From the NCBI GenBank assembly GCA_964370835.1, contig CAYJLO010000071.1:1-15571 (forward strand): a DNA stretch of 15,571 bases. The letters are read 5' to 3'. Shown here piece after piece: positions 1 through 6,404 of the stretch. The notes below the pieces were generated by a model. It was not told the origin of the DNA. It saw nothing but the letters and a program-made list of their open reading frames with translations, and did no database searches. This stretch comes from CAYJAD01 sp964370835 (GTDB lineage Bacteria; Desulfobacterota; Desulfovibrionia; Desulfovibrionales; Desulfovibrionaceae). Both the position numbers and the translations under genes were made by a program. Numbering within the stretch: position 1 is the stretch's first letter; every line of letters starts with the position of its first letter.

Positions 1-48
1 CAGTAATGAAGTGACCATTCCCTTACCTCACTGGGCTAGAGGTTGACT

Positions 49-73
49 AAAAAAAACCGATCATCCAAATCGG
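49..73 (-). terminator. Possible intrinsic terminator, leftmost transcript
   Basis: Read on the minus strand, CCGAT (69-73) and ATCGG (57-61) form a 5-bp stem with a 7-base loop, followed directly by eight T (the A run at 49-56). The stem is short but the T-tract is good. It lies about 85 bases past the stop of the RsbRD-N gene, so it probably ends that transcript. A second weak hairpin, AGGCTT/AAGCCT at 140-154, lies just after the stop and lacks a clean T-run. Confidence 0.45.
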
Positions 74-159
74 ATTCAAAAATACTTTTCCTAAAAGAAG
101 GAAAATACCACACAAAGTAACACCGCTAAGCGATGATAAAGGCTTTTAAAGCCTCTTTA

Positions 160-687
160 TTACAAGGGCATGCCGTCGGGAATAATCCCTTGGCGTTGCG
201 CCATGCGTACTATTTGCGAATGCGCATTACGAATTTCGGCAATGCGGTTTTCGGCTAGGGTCTCGCGTGAAGCGATATATATATCAAAAGCCATGAGGCT
301 TAAGGTGTCGATGCGGGATTCACATTCTAAGTATTCTTTGAGAAGGCCCTTGGAGGCGCACTCTTCCAAGAAGGCGTCGCGGAAGTATTGCTTAAAAATA
401 AACATGACGCCAAGGCCCTTGGAGGGAGTGAAGTCTTGCACTGAGCGTAATTTCACAAAACGCTGCAGAGCGTCGCGCAATTTCAATTCAAGTACGTGCT
501 CACCTGCGGCGGCGTCAAAGAGAAAATGCGCCATGGTGGTGGTGATTTCACCCACAGGATTACAGAAGTCATCCTTTTTTGTGCGTAAAAAACCGGTGGT
601 GTCCAGTGGGTAGCAGGCATATACCGACTCAATCCACTGAGTGACCACTTCTTCCTTTTTGGGACGAAATATTTGCAAAATATCCAT
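160..687 (-). CDS. RsbRD N-terminal domain protein (stand-alone)
   Basis: A 175-residue soluble protein made of a single RsbRD-N type domain, the globin-like helical N-terminal sensor half of RsbT co-antagonist proteins. Visible features are W18 near the N-terminus, NPVG at 43-46, FTPSKGLG at 86-93 leading into a helix, and a final helix with ESRIDTLSLMAFDIY. The STAS domain that binds RsbT in true RsbR proteins is absent, so it is a lone sensor-type domain. Similar short proteins occur in sulfate-reducing deltaproteobacteria, where I recall them beside dsrMKJOP-type genes; no dsr gene is visible here. I chose the start at 687 because family similarity begins there and an AAGG lies 9 bases upstream. 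The open frame continues to 771, but those extra residues look non-native. The ligand is unknown; a role in sensing redox or a small molecule is only inference. Confidence 0.75.
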   Translation of the reverse strand: MDILQIFRPKKEEVVTQWIESVYACYPLDTTGFLRTKKDDFCNPVGEITTTMAHFLFDAAAGEHVLELKLRDALQRFVKLRSVQDFTPSKGLGVMFIFKQYFRDAFLEECASKGLLKEYLECESRIDTLSLMAFDIYIASRETLAENRIAEIRNAHSQIVRMAQRQGIIPDGMPL

Positions 688-870
688 GAAGATATACCTT
701 AGATTTAATTTGTTCCCTTTATACCCCATGGGCGCAAAACATGACCGGCACAAAGCCTTATCAATACTCACAAAGAAAAGGAAATAGTTTCAAGTATTTA
801 CTGACGCAAAAAGAGGCAAGCCCTGCCAAAGCAAAGCCCGCTTAATGCGAATCAGAGAAAAACTTTCCTT

Positions 871-900
871 TCCATAGGCTATATTATGGTGTTAAGTCAA
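871..900 (-). promoter_or_regulatory. Possible promoter of the RsbRD-N gene
   Basis: On the minus strand a TTGACT -35 box (895-900) is followed, after 18 bases, by TATGGA (871-876), a poor -10 element. It lies just downstream of the nrdJ terminator, as expected for a separate transcription unit, and would give a leader of about 180 bases. Only the -35 hexamer is close to consensus. Confidence 0.25.
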
Positions 901-932
901 GGTATTTGAGCACATCATCACAAAGGGAAAAA

Positions 933-972
933 TGACAAAAACCTGTCACAACTTTGAGCTGTGACAGGTTTT
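933..972 (-). terminator. Intrinsic terminator of nrdJ
   Basis: A perfect 13-bp stem (938-950 with 960-972, core ACCTGTCACA/TGTGACAGGT) has a 9-base loop. On the minus strand it is followed by TTTTTGTCATTTTT. It lies 28 bases after the nrdJ stop, so it is the natural end of that transcript. Confidence 0.85.
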
Positions 973-1000
973 CTTAAGCTAATTTCTTCAGCTAAAAAAA

Positions 1001-3280
1001 TTATCCGCCGCACTTGGTGAAAGAGCAGCCTTGGCACATGTGGCAACCTTCTTGGAAAATAAGCTCGCCGCCGCAGTCAGGGCAAGTGGGAATATGAATG
1101 GACGTGGCGTGCTCATCTACGGCACCGGTGCCCTCCAAATATCTTTTTTCCAAAACCCACGCTATGGCATCGGGAATGGAAAGCAAGAGCCCCTTATCGC
1201 GGAACACAGGATGCTCGCCGCCTATACCCTTAATTTGGCTCACAATATCACGCACGCTCACGCCGGAACGCAAAGCCAGAGACACAAGACGCCCTATGGC
1301 TTCGGCCTTGGCAGTGATGGAACGACCAGACTTACCAATGGTGGCAAAGACCTCAAAGGGCTGACCATTCACTTCATTGATGGTCAAATACATACCCCCA
1401 AGACCCGTTTGCACTTTGTGGGTAAAACCTTGCACCACATCGGGACGACGGCGCACTTGGCCCGTATCACCCGCAGGGCTTGCGGCTTCTACTGCGCCTG
1501 TGTGGGCATCTTGCTTTTTCTGCCCTTGGCCTGTGTTGAGCACTTGTATGGATTTACAACCATCGCGATACACGGTGACGCCCTTGCACCCTTCGGTGAA
1601 AGCCAGCCAATAAATGTCGTAAATATCTTGCTCAGTGGCATTATTGGGTAAATTCACGGTTTTGGACACGGCATTATCCGTATGACGCTGGAAAGCCGCC
1701 TGCATTTTCAAATGCCACTCGGGAGCAATGTCCATGGCGGTGGTGAACACCTGACGCATTTGCTCCGGCAAAAATTCCATATGCTTAATGGAGCCGCGCT
1801 CCAGCACGCTTTCCATGAGTTCGGGACTGTGCGCACCCATGGACGCAAGGGCCCTTTCGAAATAGGGATTAATCTCCATGGATTTTTCCCCATCCATAAT
1901 ATTACGCGTGAAGCACAAGGCAAACAAAGGTTCCACACCGGAGGAACACCCTGCAATGATGGATAAAGTACCCGTTGGCGCAATGGTTGTTACTGTGGCA
2001 TTGCGGAAAGGGCCACGACCATTTTTGGCAAACACTGATTCGGCATAAGCCGGAAAAGCACCGCGCTCTTGAGCCAATTGCGCAGAGGCTTTATGCCCTT
2101 CTTCATCCACAAAGGCCATGACCTTTTCCCCAAGGGCTATGCCCTCGTCGCTGTCATAGGCCACGCCCAATTGAAAGAGCATATCCGCAAAGCCCATGAC
2201 CCCAAGGCCAATTTTGCGATTCATGCGCACTCTTTCGGTGATGCGTTCCAAGGGAAAGCGCGAAGCATCGATGACATTATCCAAAAAGCGCACGCCCAAA
2301 TGCACCACGCGGGCCAGCTCCGTCCAATCCAAAAGTTCATCGGGATTTTTATGGGTGCTGGTGCCGGTGACAAATTTGGCCAAGTTAATGGAGCCAAGGT
2401 TGCACGCTTCATAAGGCAATAAGGGTTGCTCGCCGCAAGGATTGGTGGACTCAATGGCGCCTTGCTCCGGCGTGGGGTTATCTCTATTGATGCGATCCAA
2501 AAACACAATGCCGGGATCGCCCGAAGCCCAAGCCTTTTGCACCAAGAGCTCAAACACCTCGCGCGCAGAAAGGCGGCTTTGCTCCGTGCCCAAATGGGGA
2601 CAAATGAGGGCATAGTCCGCATCATTTTGCACCGCATTCATGAAATCTTCCGTCAAGCCCACAGAAAGGTTGAAGTTATTAAACTCCCCTTCTTCTTCCT
2701 TGGCTTTAATAAAGGCCAAAATATCCGGATGGTCAATGCGCAAAATGCCCATGTTGGCACCGCGTCTGGTGCCGCCCTGCTTAATTTGCTCCGTGGCCGT
2801 GTTGAAAATGCGTAAAAAAGACAGAGGCCCCGAAGCCACGCCGCCGGTGGAGCCCACACGGCTTTGCGCAGGACGCAAGCGCGAAAAGGAAAATCCCGTG
2901 CCGCCGCCGGATTTATGTATCATGGCGGCATGTTTCACCGCATCGAAGATTTCTTCTATGGAATCGCCCACGGGCAAAACAAAGCAGGCGGAAAGCTGAC
3001 CCAAATCGGTGCCGGCATTCATGAGGGTGGGAGAATTGGGGAGAAATTTCCACTGGGTCATGAAATCATAAAATTCACGCGCCAACTCTTCTGGTTTATA
3101 GGTGGAATTTTCGTATTTACTTTCTTCTAGAGCCATGGCAGAGGCCACGCGCCAAAAGAGTTCTTGAGCAGTTTCCGCACGACCGGCGGCAGTATTGTAT
3201 TTATAATAACGTTTTTTAAGCACCACTTCCGTATTGCTGCTGATGGAAGGTGGGGCCAAATCCGAGGGCATTTCCAGCAT
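1001..3280 (-). CDS. nrdJ: Class II (adenosylcobalamin-dependent) ribonucleotide reductase
   Basis: A 759-residue enzyme that reduces ribonucleotides to deoxyribonucleotides using a thiyl radical made from adenosylcobalamin; it acts in the cytoplasm and works with or without oxygen. Visible motifs: NSPT at 82-85, the first redox Cys in SACF (C99), SGGGTGFSFS at 124-133, NPCGE at 280-284 holding N280, the thiyl-radical C282 and E284, the second redox Cys C293 (11 residues on, the same spacing I recall in Thermotoga NrdJ), and APTGT at 434-438. A TSCPD-type domain covers about 620-710. A C-terminal zinc-ribbon/redox tail has C733, C736, C746, C749, C752 and C757. Residues 580-615 form a polar linker. 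No beta subunit or class III genes are adjacent, as expected for a self-sufficient class II enzyme. AAAGG lies 7 bases before the ATG at 3280. Start M4 is possible but less well supported. Confidence 0.96.
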   Translation of the reverse strand: MLEMPSDLAPPSISSNTEVVLKKRYYKYNTAAGRAETAQELFWRVASAMALEESKYENSTYKPEELAREFYDFMTQWKFLPNSPTLMNAGTDLGQLSACFVLPVGDSIEEIFDAVKHAAMIHKSGGGTGFSFSRLRPAQSRVGSTGGVASGPLSFLRIFNTATEQIKQGGTRRGANMGILRIDHPDILAFIKAKEEEGEFNNFNLSVGLTEDFMNAVQNDADYALICPHLGTEQSRLSAREVFELLVQKAWASGDPGIVFLDRINRDNPTPEQGAIESTNPCGEQPLLPYEACNLGSINLAKFVTGTSTHKNPDELLDWTELARVVHLGVRFLDNVIDASRFPLERITERVRMNRKIGLGVMGFADMLFQLGVAYDSDEGIALGEKVMAFVDEEGHKASAQLAQERGAFPAYAESVFAKNGRGPFRNATVTTIAPTGTLSIIAGCSSGVEPLFALCFTRNIMDGEKSMEINPYFERALASMGAHSPELMESVLERGSIKHMEFLPEQMRQVFTTAMDIAPEWHLKMQAAFQRHTDNAVSKTVNLPNNATEQDIYDIYWLAFTEGCKGVTVYRDGCKSIQVLNTGQGQKKQDAHTGAVEAASPAGDTGQVRRRPDVVQGFTHKVQTGLGGMYLTINEVNGQPFEVFATIGKSGRSITAKAEAIGRLVSLALRSGVSVRDIVSQIKGIGGEHPVFRDKGLLLSIPDAIAWVLEKRYLEGTGAVDEHATSIHIPTCPDCGGELIFQEGCHMCQGCSFTKCGG

Positions 3281-3324
3281 GACAAAACCTTTTGTTATGG
3301 GTGAATAAAACCATGACTCAGTCT

Positions 3325-3354
3325 ATCATAAGGCACACGCATATGTCATGTAAA
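3325..3354 (-). promoter_or_regulatory. Sigma70-type promoter of nrdJ
   Basis: On the minus strand TTTACA (3349-3354) and TATGAT (3325-3330) each match consensus at 5 of 6 bases, with 18 bases between them. The predicted start near 3318 gives a short leader of about 38 bases, too short for a cobalamin riboswitch. The -35 box overlaps the T-tract of the VKOR terminator. I see no NrdR-box palindrome. Confidence 0.55.
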
Positions 3355-3382
3355 AAGGCCTCTGCACAACATGCAAAGGCCT
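3352..3382 (-). terminator. Intrinsic terminator of the VKOR-thioredoxin gene
   Basis: An 11-bp stem with one G-U wobble (3372-3382 with 3356-3366, outer AGGCCT/AGGCCT) has a 5-base loop and is followed on the minus strand by five T. It begins 17 bases after the stop at 3400. Confidence 0.8.
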
Positions 3383-3399
3383 CCATGATGCGTACAAAA

Positions 3400-4527
3400 C
3401 TATTCGGGGCAAGGCTCGGCTTGAGCACCGCCGCAAGCGCCGGCAATGCCGGTATCAAAGAGCTCTTCCACATTTTCCACGACTCCTTCATTCATATCTT
3501 GCGAAGATGTGGGGCTGTCGGTGGCATCTGCGCCACCCTCTGAAGGCTCACCGGTATAGGTAAAAGCGCCATTGCCAAGGAATATTTCCGGCTCAAGCCC
3601 TTGGGGTATGGTTAAACTGCCGGCGGGGATTTTAGCCACGGTGGCAGGCACCTGAGGGGCTTCCGTATGTGGAATCACTTGAGAAAAAGAACTCTTCTTG
3701 GCCATGAAGGCAGGCAAGCCCTTATATTCTATGACAGGCACCGTGGAAATGCCATTGCGCGCCAAGTAAGATTCGTTAAAGATCAAACGCAAGCGCAAGG
3801 CCAAAGAGTTGAAAAAGCCCAACTTCGGAGCCGCTTCTTTGGAATTTTGCGCATGCTCCAAAGCTTCTTGAATATTTTTTCCTTCTGCCAAAGCATCGGC
3901 CATGTGCGCCACCAAGGCAAATTCAGAGTCTTGCTTCAGCACAGGGAAAAAGGCCGCTGTGGGATTAGGAGCCATGGTTTCAATGGCGTCTTTACATGCA
4001 GGACATGTGGGCGAAAAGTACACATTCACATGGGCTTGTTCCGGTGCCACCATGGCCCAAGGGGTCATATTTTCACGCAAAACACCGCCAAGGTTGGCCA
4101 CAAAAAGCAAGGCCCACACTAAAACGAGCCATGAGCGGCCCACGGGGTCATAGCCTTTGCCGGCATAGCGGAAAGCCGTATACACCAAGGCAAAGAACAC
4201 AGCCACAATGAGGCAAGAAATACAAGAAGCCGTCATGAGCATGAGCAAGAGCAGGGCCACATCGCCCACCAAGAAGGCTCCGGCCACCACCACGCCAAGC
4301 ACAGGGCGACCGCTAAAAGATAGAATAATAAGCGTGGCAAAGGCCGCGCAACCAAACCACCATAAAGAAATGCCGCCAATGGACATGTCCTGACTTATTT
4401 CGCAGCCGGCGGAAAGGCAAATTTGAAAGGCATGCCCATAGGCAGACCAAGCGCAAAAAGCTAAGCCTATGATGGAAATCACCAAGGGCCACGGCATGAT
4501 AAGCGGAGCTGAAGAGCGATGTTGCAC
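3400..4527 (-). CDS. VKOR-thioredoxin fusion, membrane disulfide-forming oxidoreductase
   Basis: A 375-residue inner-membrane protein that fuses a vitamin K epoxide reductase domain to a thioredoxin-like domain. Such bacterial VKORs pass electrons from newly made periplasmic disulfides to quinone, replacing DsbB. Visible features are hydrophobic helices at about 12-30, 52-72, 77-99, 104-118 and 132-150; a loop Cys pair C37/C42; the quinone-side CISC motif C102-C105; and a thioredoxin-type CPAC motif C175-C178, with the cis-proline equivalent in TVPV at 262-265. The loop pair is only 5 apart, slightly tighter than in VKORs I know. A tail of about 90 residues follows, acidic in its last third, with two further Cys (C365, C373). 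I chose the GTG start at 4527 because AAAGGA lies 6 bases upstream; the ATG codons at 4497, 4563 and 4581 have no ribosome site. A good promoter and terminator make it monocistronic. Confidence 0.87.
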   Translation of the reverse strand: MQHRSSAPLIMPWPLVISIIGLAFCAWSAYGHAFQICLSAGCEISQDMSIGGISLWWFGCAAFATLIILSFSGRPVLGVVVAGAFLVGDVALLLLMLMTASCISCLIVAVFFALVYTAFRYAGKGYDPVGRSWLVLVWALLFVANLGGVLRENMTPWAMVAPEQAHVNVYFSPTCPACKDAIETMAPNPTAAFFPVLKQDSEFALVAHMADALAEGKNIQEALEHAQNSKEAAPKLGFFNSLALRLRLIFNESYLARNGISTVPVIEYKGLPAFMAKKSSFSQVIPHTEAPQVPATVAKIPAGSLTIPQGLEPEIFLGNGAFTYTGEPSEGGADATDSPTSSQDMNEGVVENVEELFDTGIAGACGGAQAEPCPE

Positions 4528-4561
4528 AATATATCCTTTGTGTAAGGTCGTTAATGATGTC

Positions 4562-4581
4562 ATGGGCAGATGCATGCCCAT
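4562..4581. promoter_or_regulatory. Inverted repeat in the VKOR 5' leader
   Basis: ATGGGCA and TGCCCAT form a perfect 7-base inverted repeat around a 6-base centre. It lies between the predicted transcription start (about 4587) and the GTG start codon. It could be an operator or an mRNA hairpin. It also contains in-frame ATG codons without ribosome sites, which could mislead start calling. Confidence 0.4.
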
Positions 4582-4593
4582 AAAAGTTTTGAG

Positions 4594-4622
4594 ACTATAA
4601 AATAGATTTCTTGCAATGTAAA
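4594..4622 (-). promoter_or_regulatory. Sigma70-type promoter of the VKOR-thioredoxin gene
   Basis: On the minus strand TTTACA (4617-4622) and TATAGT (4594-4599) each match consensus at 5 of 6 bases, with the ideal 17-base spacer. The leader to the GTG codon is about 60 bases. Confidence 0.65.
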
Positions 4623-4700
4623 AGCGAAAATATGTGGGAGCGTGACGCTTGGGAGTATGTGTGTGTTTTTGTGGGGGAGGGAAAAACCTTTTTGGAAAAA

Positions 4701-4863
4701 TCAGATTATTACCAAAGTCTACTGGGGGAAAACCTTTTGTGAACAAAAGCCCCCATCTAAACTGCCCAGACCCGTTTTACGCTCTATTCCCGTAAGGCTC
4801 GCAAACTCACCAACGGGAACGCTTCACGCCCTTTGGGTAGGCCTTTCCAAAAAACTTTAATGG
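4701..4863 (-). repeat. Dispersed palindromic repeat, degenerate copy with insertion
   Basis: On the minus strand this copy opens with CCATTAAAGTTTTTTGGAA, identical to the start of the other two copies, followed by AGG. About 70 bases that the other copies lack come next. It then resumes with GGGTCTGGG and a GGGGG..CCCCC hairpin (4723-4755, inner arms CTTTTGT/ACAAAAG). The extra segment has its own inverted repeat, TTCCCGT/ACGGGAA (4787-4793, 4813-4819). The left flank at 4666-4707 also resembles a partial plus-oriented copy, so two degenerate copies may be nested. Confidence 0.6.
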
Positions 4864-5068
4864 CCATGGAGCTTTATCTTTGCACGAAAAATCACGTCGC
4901 AATGGGAGCATCGTAAATGAATTTCTCTACATGTATTTTAAATATATCACTGAGCTTATGGCCATTTCCCCCCTTAATTCCCAACACATCTCGTTTATTA
5001 ATGAAGTTGGTACACCTCTTTCACCTACACATAAGACTACGTCATATTTAAAAGACAACACCATAAAA

Positions 5069-5150
5069 CCATTAAAGTTTTTTGGAAGGGGGGTCTGGGG
5101 GGAGAACCTTTTCTTCAGAAAAGGTTTCCCCCCAGAAAGTTTTATTATCA
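5069..5150 (+). repeat. Dispersed palindromic repeat, best-preserved copy
   Basis: It begins CCATTAAAGTTTTTTGGAA, then a G-rich run, then a strong hairpin at 5094-5136: TCTGGGGGG pairs with CCCCCCAGA and CCTTTTC with GAAAAGG around a TTCA loop, with one unpaired base. It is followed by AAGTTTTATTAT rather than a clean T-run. It lies about 150 bases before the TerC gene. I recall similar GGGGGG/CCCCCC hairpin repeats between genes in Desulfovibrio genomes; this could not be checked here. It may be a REP-like or MITE-like element, or act as a transcription attenuator. Confidence 0.7.
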
Positions 5151-5162
5151 AAGAGACTTATC

Positions 5163-5191
5163 TTGACAAGGCTTTTTATTCTTCGTAAGAA
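5163..5191 (+). promoter_or_regulatory. Possible promoter of the TerC gene
   Basis: A perfect TTGACA (5163-5168) is followed after 17 bases by TAAGAA (5186-5191), a weak -10 box. It would give a leader of about 100 bases. I could not recognise a yybP-ykoY manganese riboswitch in that leader, though some TerC/Alx relatives have one. Confidence 0.3.
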
Positions 5192-5297
5192 ACCCCTGTG
5201 GCTTTGCTTTTACACAATAAAGCCCAGGCTTCTCCCATAAAATATGCAACAAATTTTTACACTTCTCGGCACATATTGAGAAAAAAAGAGGCAATAC

Positions 5298-6281
5298 ATG
5301 CAAACAGAATCCATCTTGTCGCTCATTGACACTTGGCAAATCGTCGTTTTTATGGCGGCAGTGCTCTTTTTCTTGTGGTTTGATTTACACAGCCACAACG
5401 ATGATAAACCCATCACGGCGAAAAACTCCCTCATGTGGACCAGCCTTTGGGTGGTGCTTTCCCTCATATTTGCTTGCTATATTTGGAAAAGCTTTGGCGC
5501 TGAGCCTGCACAATTCTTCTTGGCAGGTTACCTGCTAGAACTGTCGCTGGCTGTGGACAACCTTTTTGTTATCATGGCCATCTTTACATCCTTTGGGGTT
5601 AAGGACGAATACCAACACCGCGTCTTATATTACGGTATCTTAGGTGCCTTAATCATGCGCTTCATCTTCATTGTGGCCGGCACCAGCCTTGTGGCCTACT
5701 TTGGAGCCTATGCCCTTGGTGTATTTGGCGTATTTATCCTATGGACGGCCTTTAAAATGTGGCAACACATGGGCGCAGAAAATAAAGAAATCGAAGATTT
5801 CTCCCAGCACTGGGCTGTGCGCATGACGCAACGCTTTATCCCCATTCACCCACGCATTGAAGGGCATAATTTCTTTGTGCGCGTCAATGCCGACGGCACC
5901 ATCGGTCAAGACACTGGCCCTTGGAAAGCCACGCCGCTTTTCCTCTGTCTTATAGTGGTGGAAATTTCCGACGTGCTTTTTGCCTTTGACTCTGTGCCGG
6001 CCATCATTGCCATCACCACAGACCCCTTCATCGTATATACATCCAATATTTTCGCCATCTTGGGCTTGCGTTCCATGTACTTCCTCTTGGCCGCCGCCAA
6101 GCGTTATTTGCGCCACTTGGAAAAGAGCGTCATTGCCATCTTGGTCTTCATCGGCATTAAGATGATGCTCATGGTTACAGGCTCCGTGCACTTGCCAGCC
6201 ATGGTAAGCTTAAGCGTTGTGGGCGCCCTGCTCTTCGCCGGCATTGCCGCTTCCTTCATCCCCAAAAAAGAAGAAAAATAG
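5298..6281 (+). CDS. terC: TerC/Alx family integral membrane protein
   Basis: A 327-residue, multi-spanning inner-membrane protein of the TerC family (tellurium resistance TerC, Alx). Characterised members export manganese or help load metal onto secreted proteins. About nine hydrophobic helices are visible. The two family signature stretches are ELSLAVDNLFV at 81-91 (E81, D87, N88) and VEISDVLFAFDSVPAI at 221-236 (E222, D225, D231), whose acidic residues line the presumed metal path. FAILGLRSMYFLL at 252-264 is also typical. A loop of about 50 residues (157-210) with HPRIEGHNFFVR separates the two halves. The length is normal for the long Alx-type branch. The start is supported by AGAGG 7 bases upstream. 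It is monocistronic with a strong terminator. Manganese homeostasis is the likeliest role; tellurite resistance is unlikely without other ter genes nearby. Confidence 0.92.
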   Translation: MQTESILSLIDTWQIVVFMAAVLFFLWFDLHSHNDDKPITAKNSLMWTSLWVVLSLIFACYIWKSFGAEPAQFFLAGYLLELSLAVDNLFVIMAIFTSFGVKDEYQHRVLYYGILGALIMRFIFIVAGTSLVAYFGAYALGVFGVFILWTAFKMWQHMGAENKEIEDFSQHWAVRMTQRFIPIHPRIEGHNFFVRVNADGTIGQDTGPWKATPLFLCLIVVEISDVLFAFDSVPAIIAITTDPFIVYTSNIFAILGLRSMYFLLAAAKRYLRHLEKSVIAILVFIGIKMMLMVTGSVHLPAMVSLSVVGALLFAGIAASFIPKKEEK

Positions 6282-6304
6282 CATTTACTATAGCTTAATT
6301 TGTC

Positions 6305-6347
6305 CCCCTCTAGGTCTTGAATATGCAAGGCTTAGAGGGGATTTTTT
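6305..6347 (+). terminator. Intrinsic terminator of the TerC gene
   Basis: A 15-bp stem, with two G-U pairs, runs from CCCCTCTA (6305-6312) to TAGAGGGG (6333-6340). Inner CTTG/CAAG closes a 6-base loop, and seven T follow at 6342-6348. It may also block leftward reading from the phage operon, though the minus-side T-tract is poor. Confidence 0.9.
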
Positions 6348-6383
6348 TGCTCTTCGTCAAGTTTGCCACGCTGACGACGCAGA

Positions 6384-6400
6384 TTGCTGTTTTTCAGCAA
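6384..6400 (-). terminator. Weak hairpin after the last phage gene
   Basis: TTGCTG and CAGCAA form a 6-bp stem with a 5-base loop, 5 bases past the stop of the internal virion gene. There is no T-tract, so termination here is doubtful. Confidence 0.2.
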
Positions 6401-6404
6401 CCTG

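Larger units (their letters stand above)
688..1000. other. Intergenic region between RsbRD-N gene and nrdJ
   Basis: 313 bases without a convincing gene. It contains the nrdJ terminator (933-972) and, for the leftward gene, a possible promoter about 180 bases before its start. The remainder (roughly 700-865) would be a long 5' leader of that gene. I see no strong conserved RNA fold in it, and the short frames across it lack ribosome sites. Confidence 0.5.
4528..5297. other. Intergenic region carrying repeat pair, promoters, no clear gene
   Basis: 770 bases between two divergent genes. From left to right it holds the VKOR leader with an inverted repeat (4562-4581), the VKOR promoter (4594-4622), a degenerate minus-oriented repeat copy (4701-4863), a 205-base AT-rich spacer (4864-5068), a plus-oriented repeat copy (5069-5150) and the upstream region of the TerC gene. 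Open frames at 4880-5188 (+) and 4927-5151 (-) run through the repeat and show no recognisable protein features. Confidence 0.6.

Noticed and set aside
1031..1651. 206-residue plus-strand open frame, and several others across 1000-3300
   Set aside because: They lie antisense to nrdJ, whose product is a full-length, motif-complete enzyme. The plus frames have no ribosome sites or family features.
3281..3351. Cobalamin riboswitch or NrdR boxes before nrdJ
   Set aside because: The leader is only about 38 bases and no NrdR-type palindrome is visible.
4880..5188. Possible 102-residue plus-strand gene, and 74-residue minus frame at 4927-5151
   Set aside because: The second half is a translation of the G-rich repeat, there is no good ribosome site, and the composition looks non-coding. 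Repeats of this type often create false genes.
5192..5297. Manganese (yybP-ykoY) riboswitch before the TerC gene
   Set aside because: Such a switch would be attractive for this family, but I could not recognise its conserved loops in the leader.
6341..6404. tRNA gene or att core at the phage edge
   Set aside because: No cloverleaf can be drawn and a repeated att core cannot be identified from one end alone.
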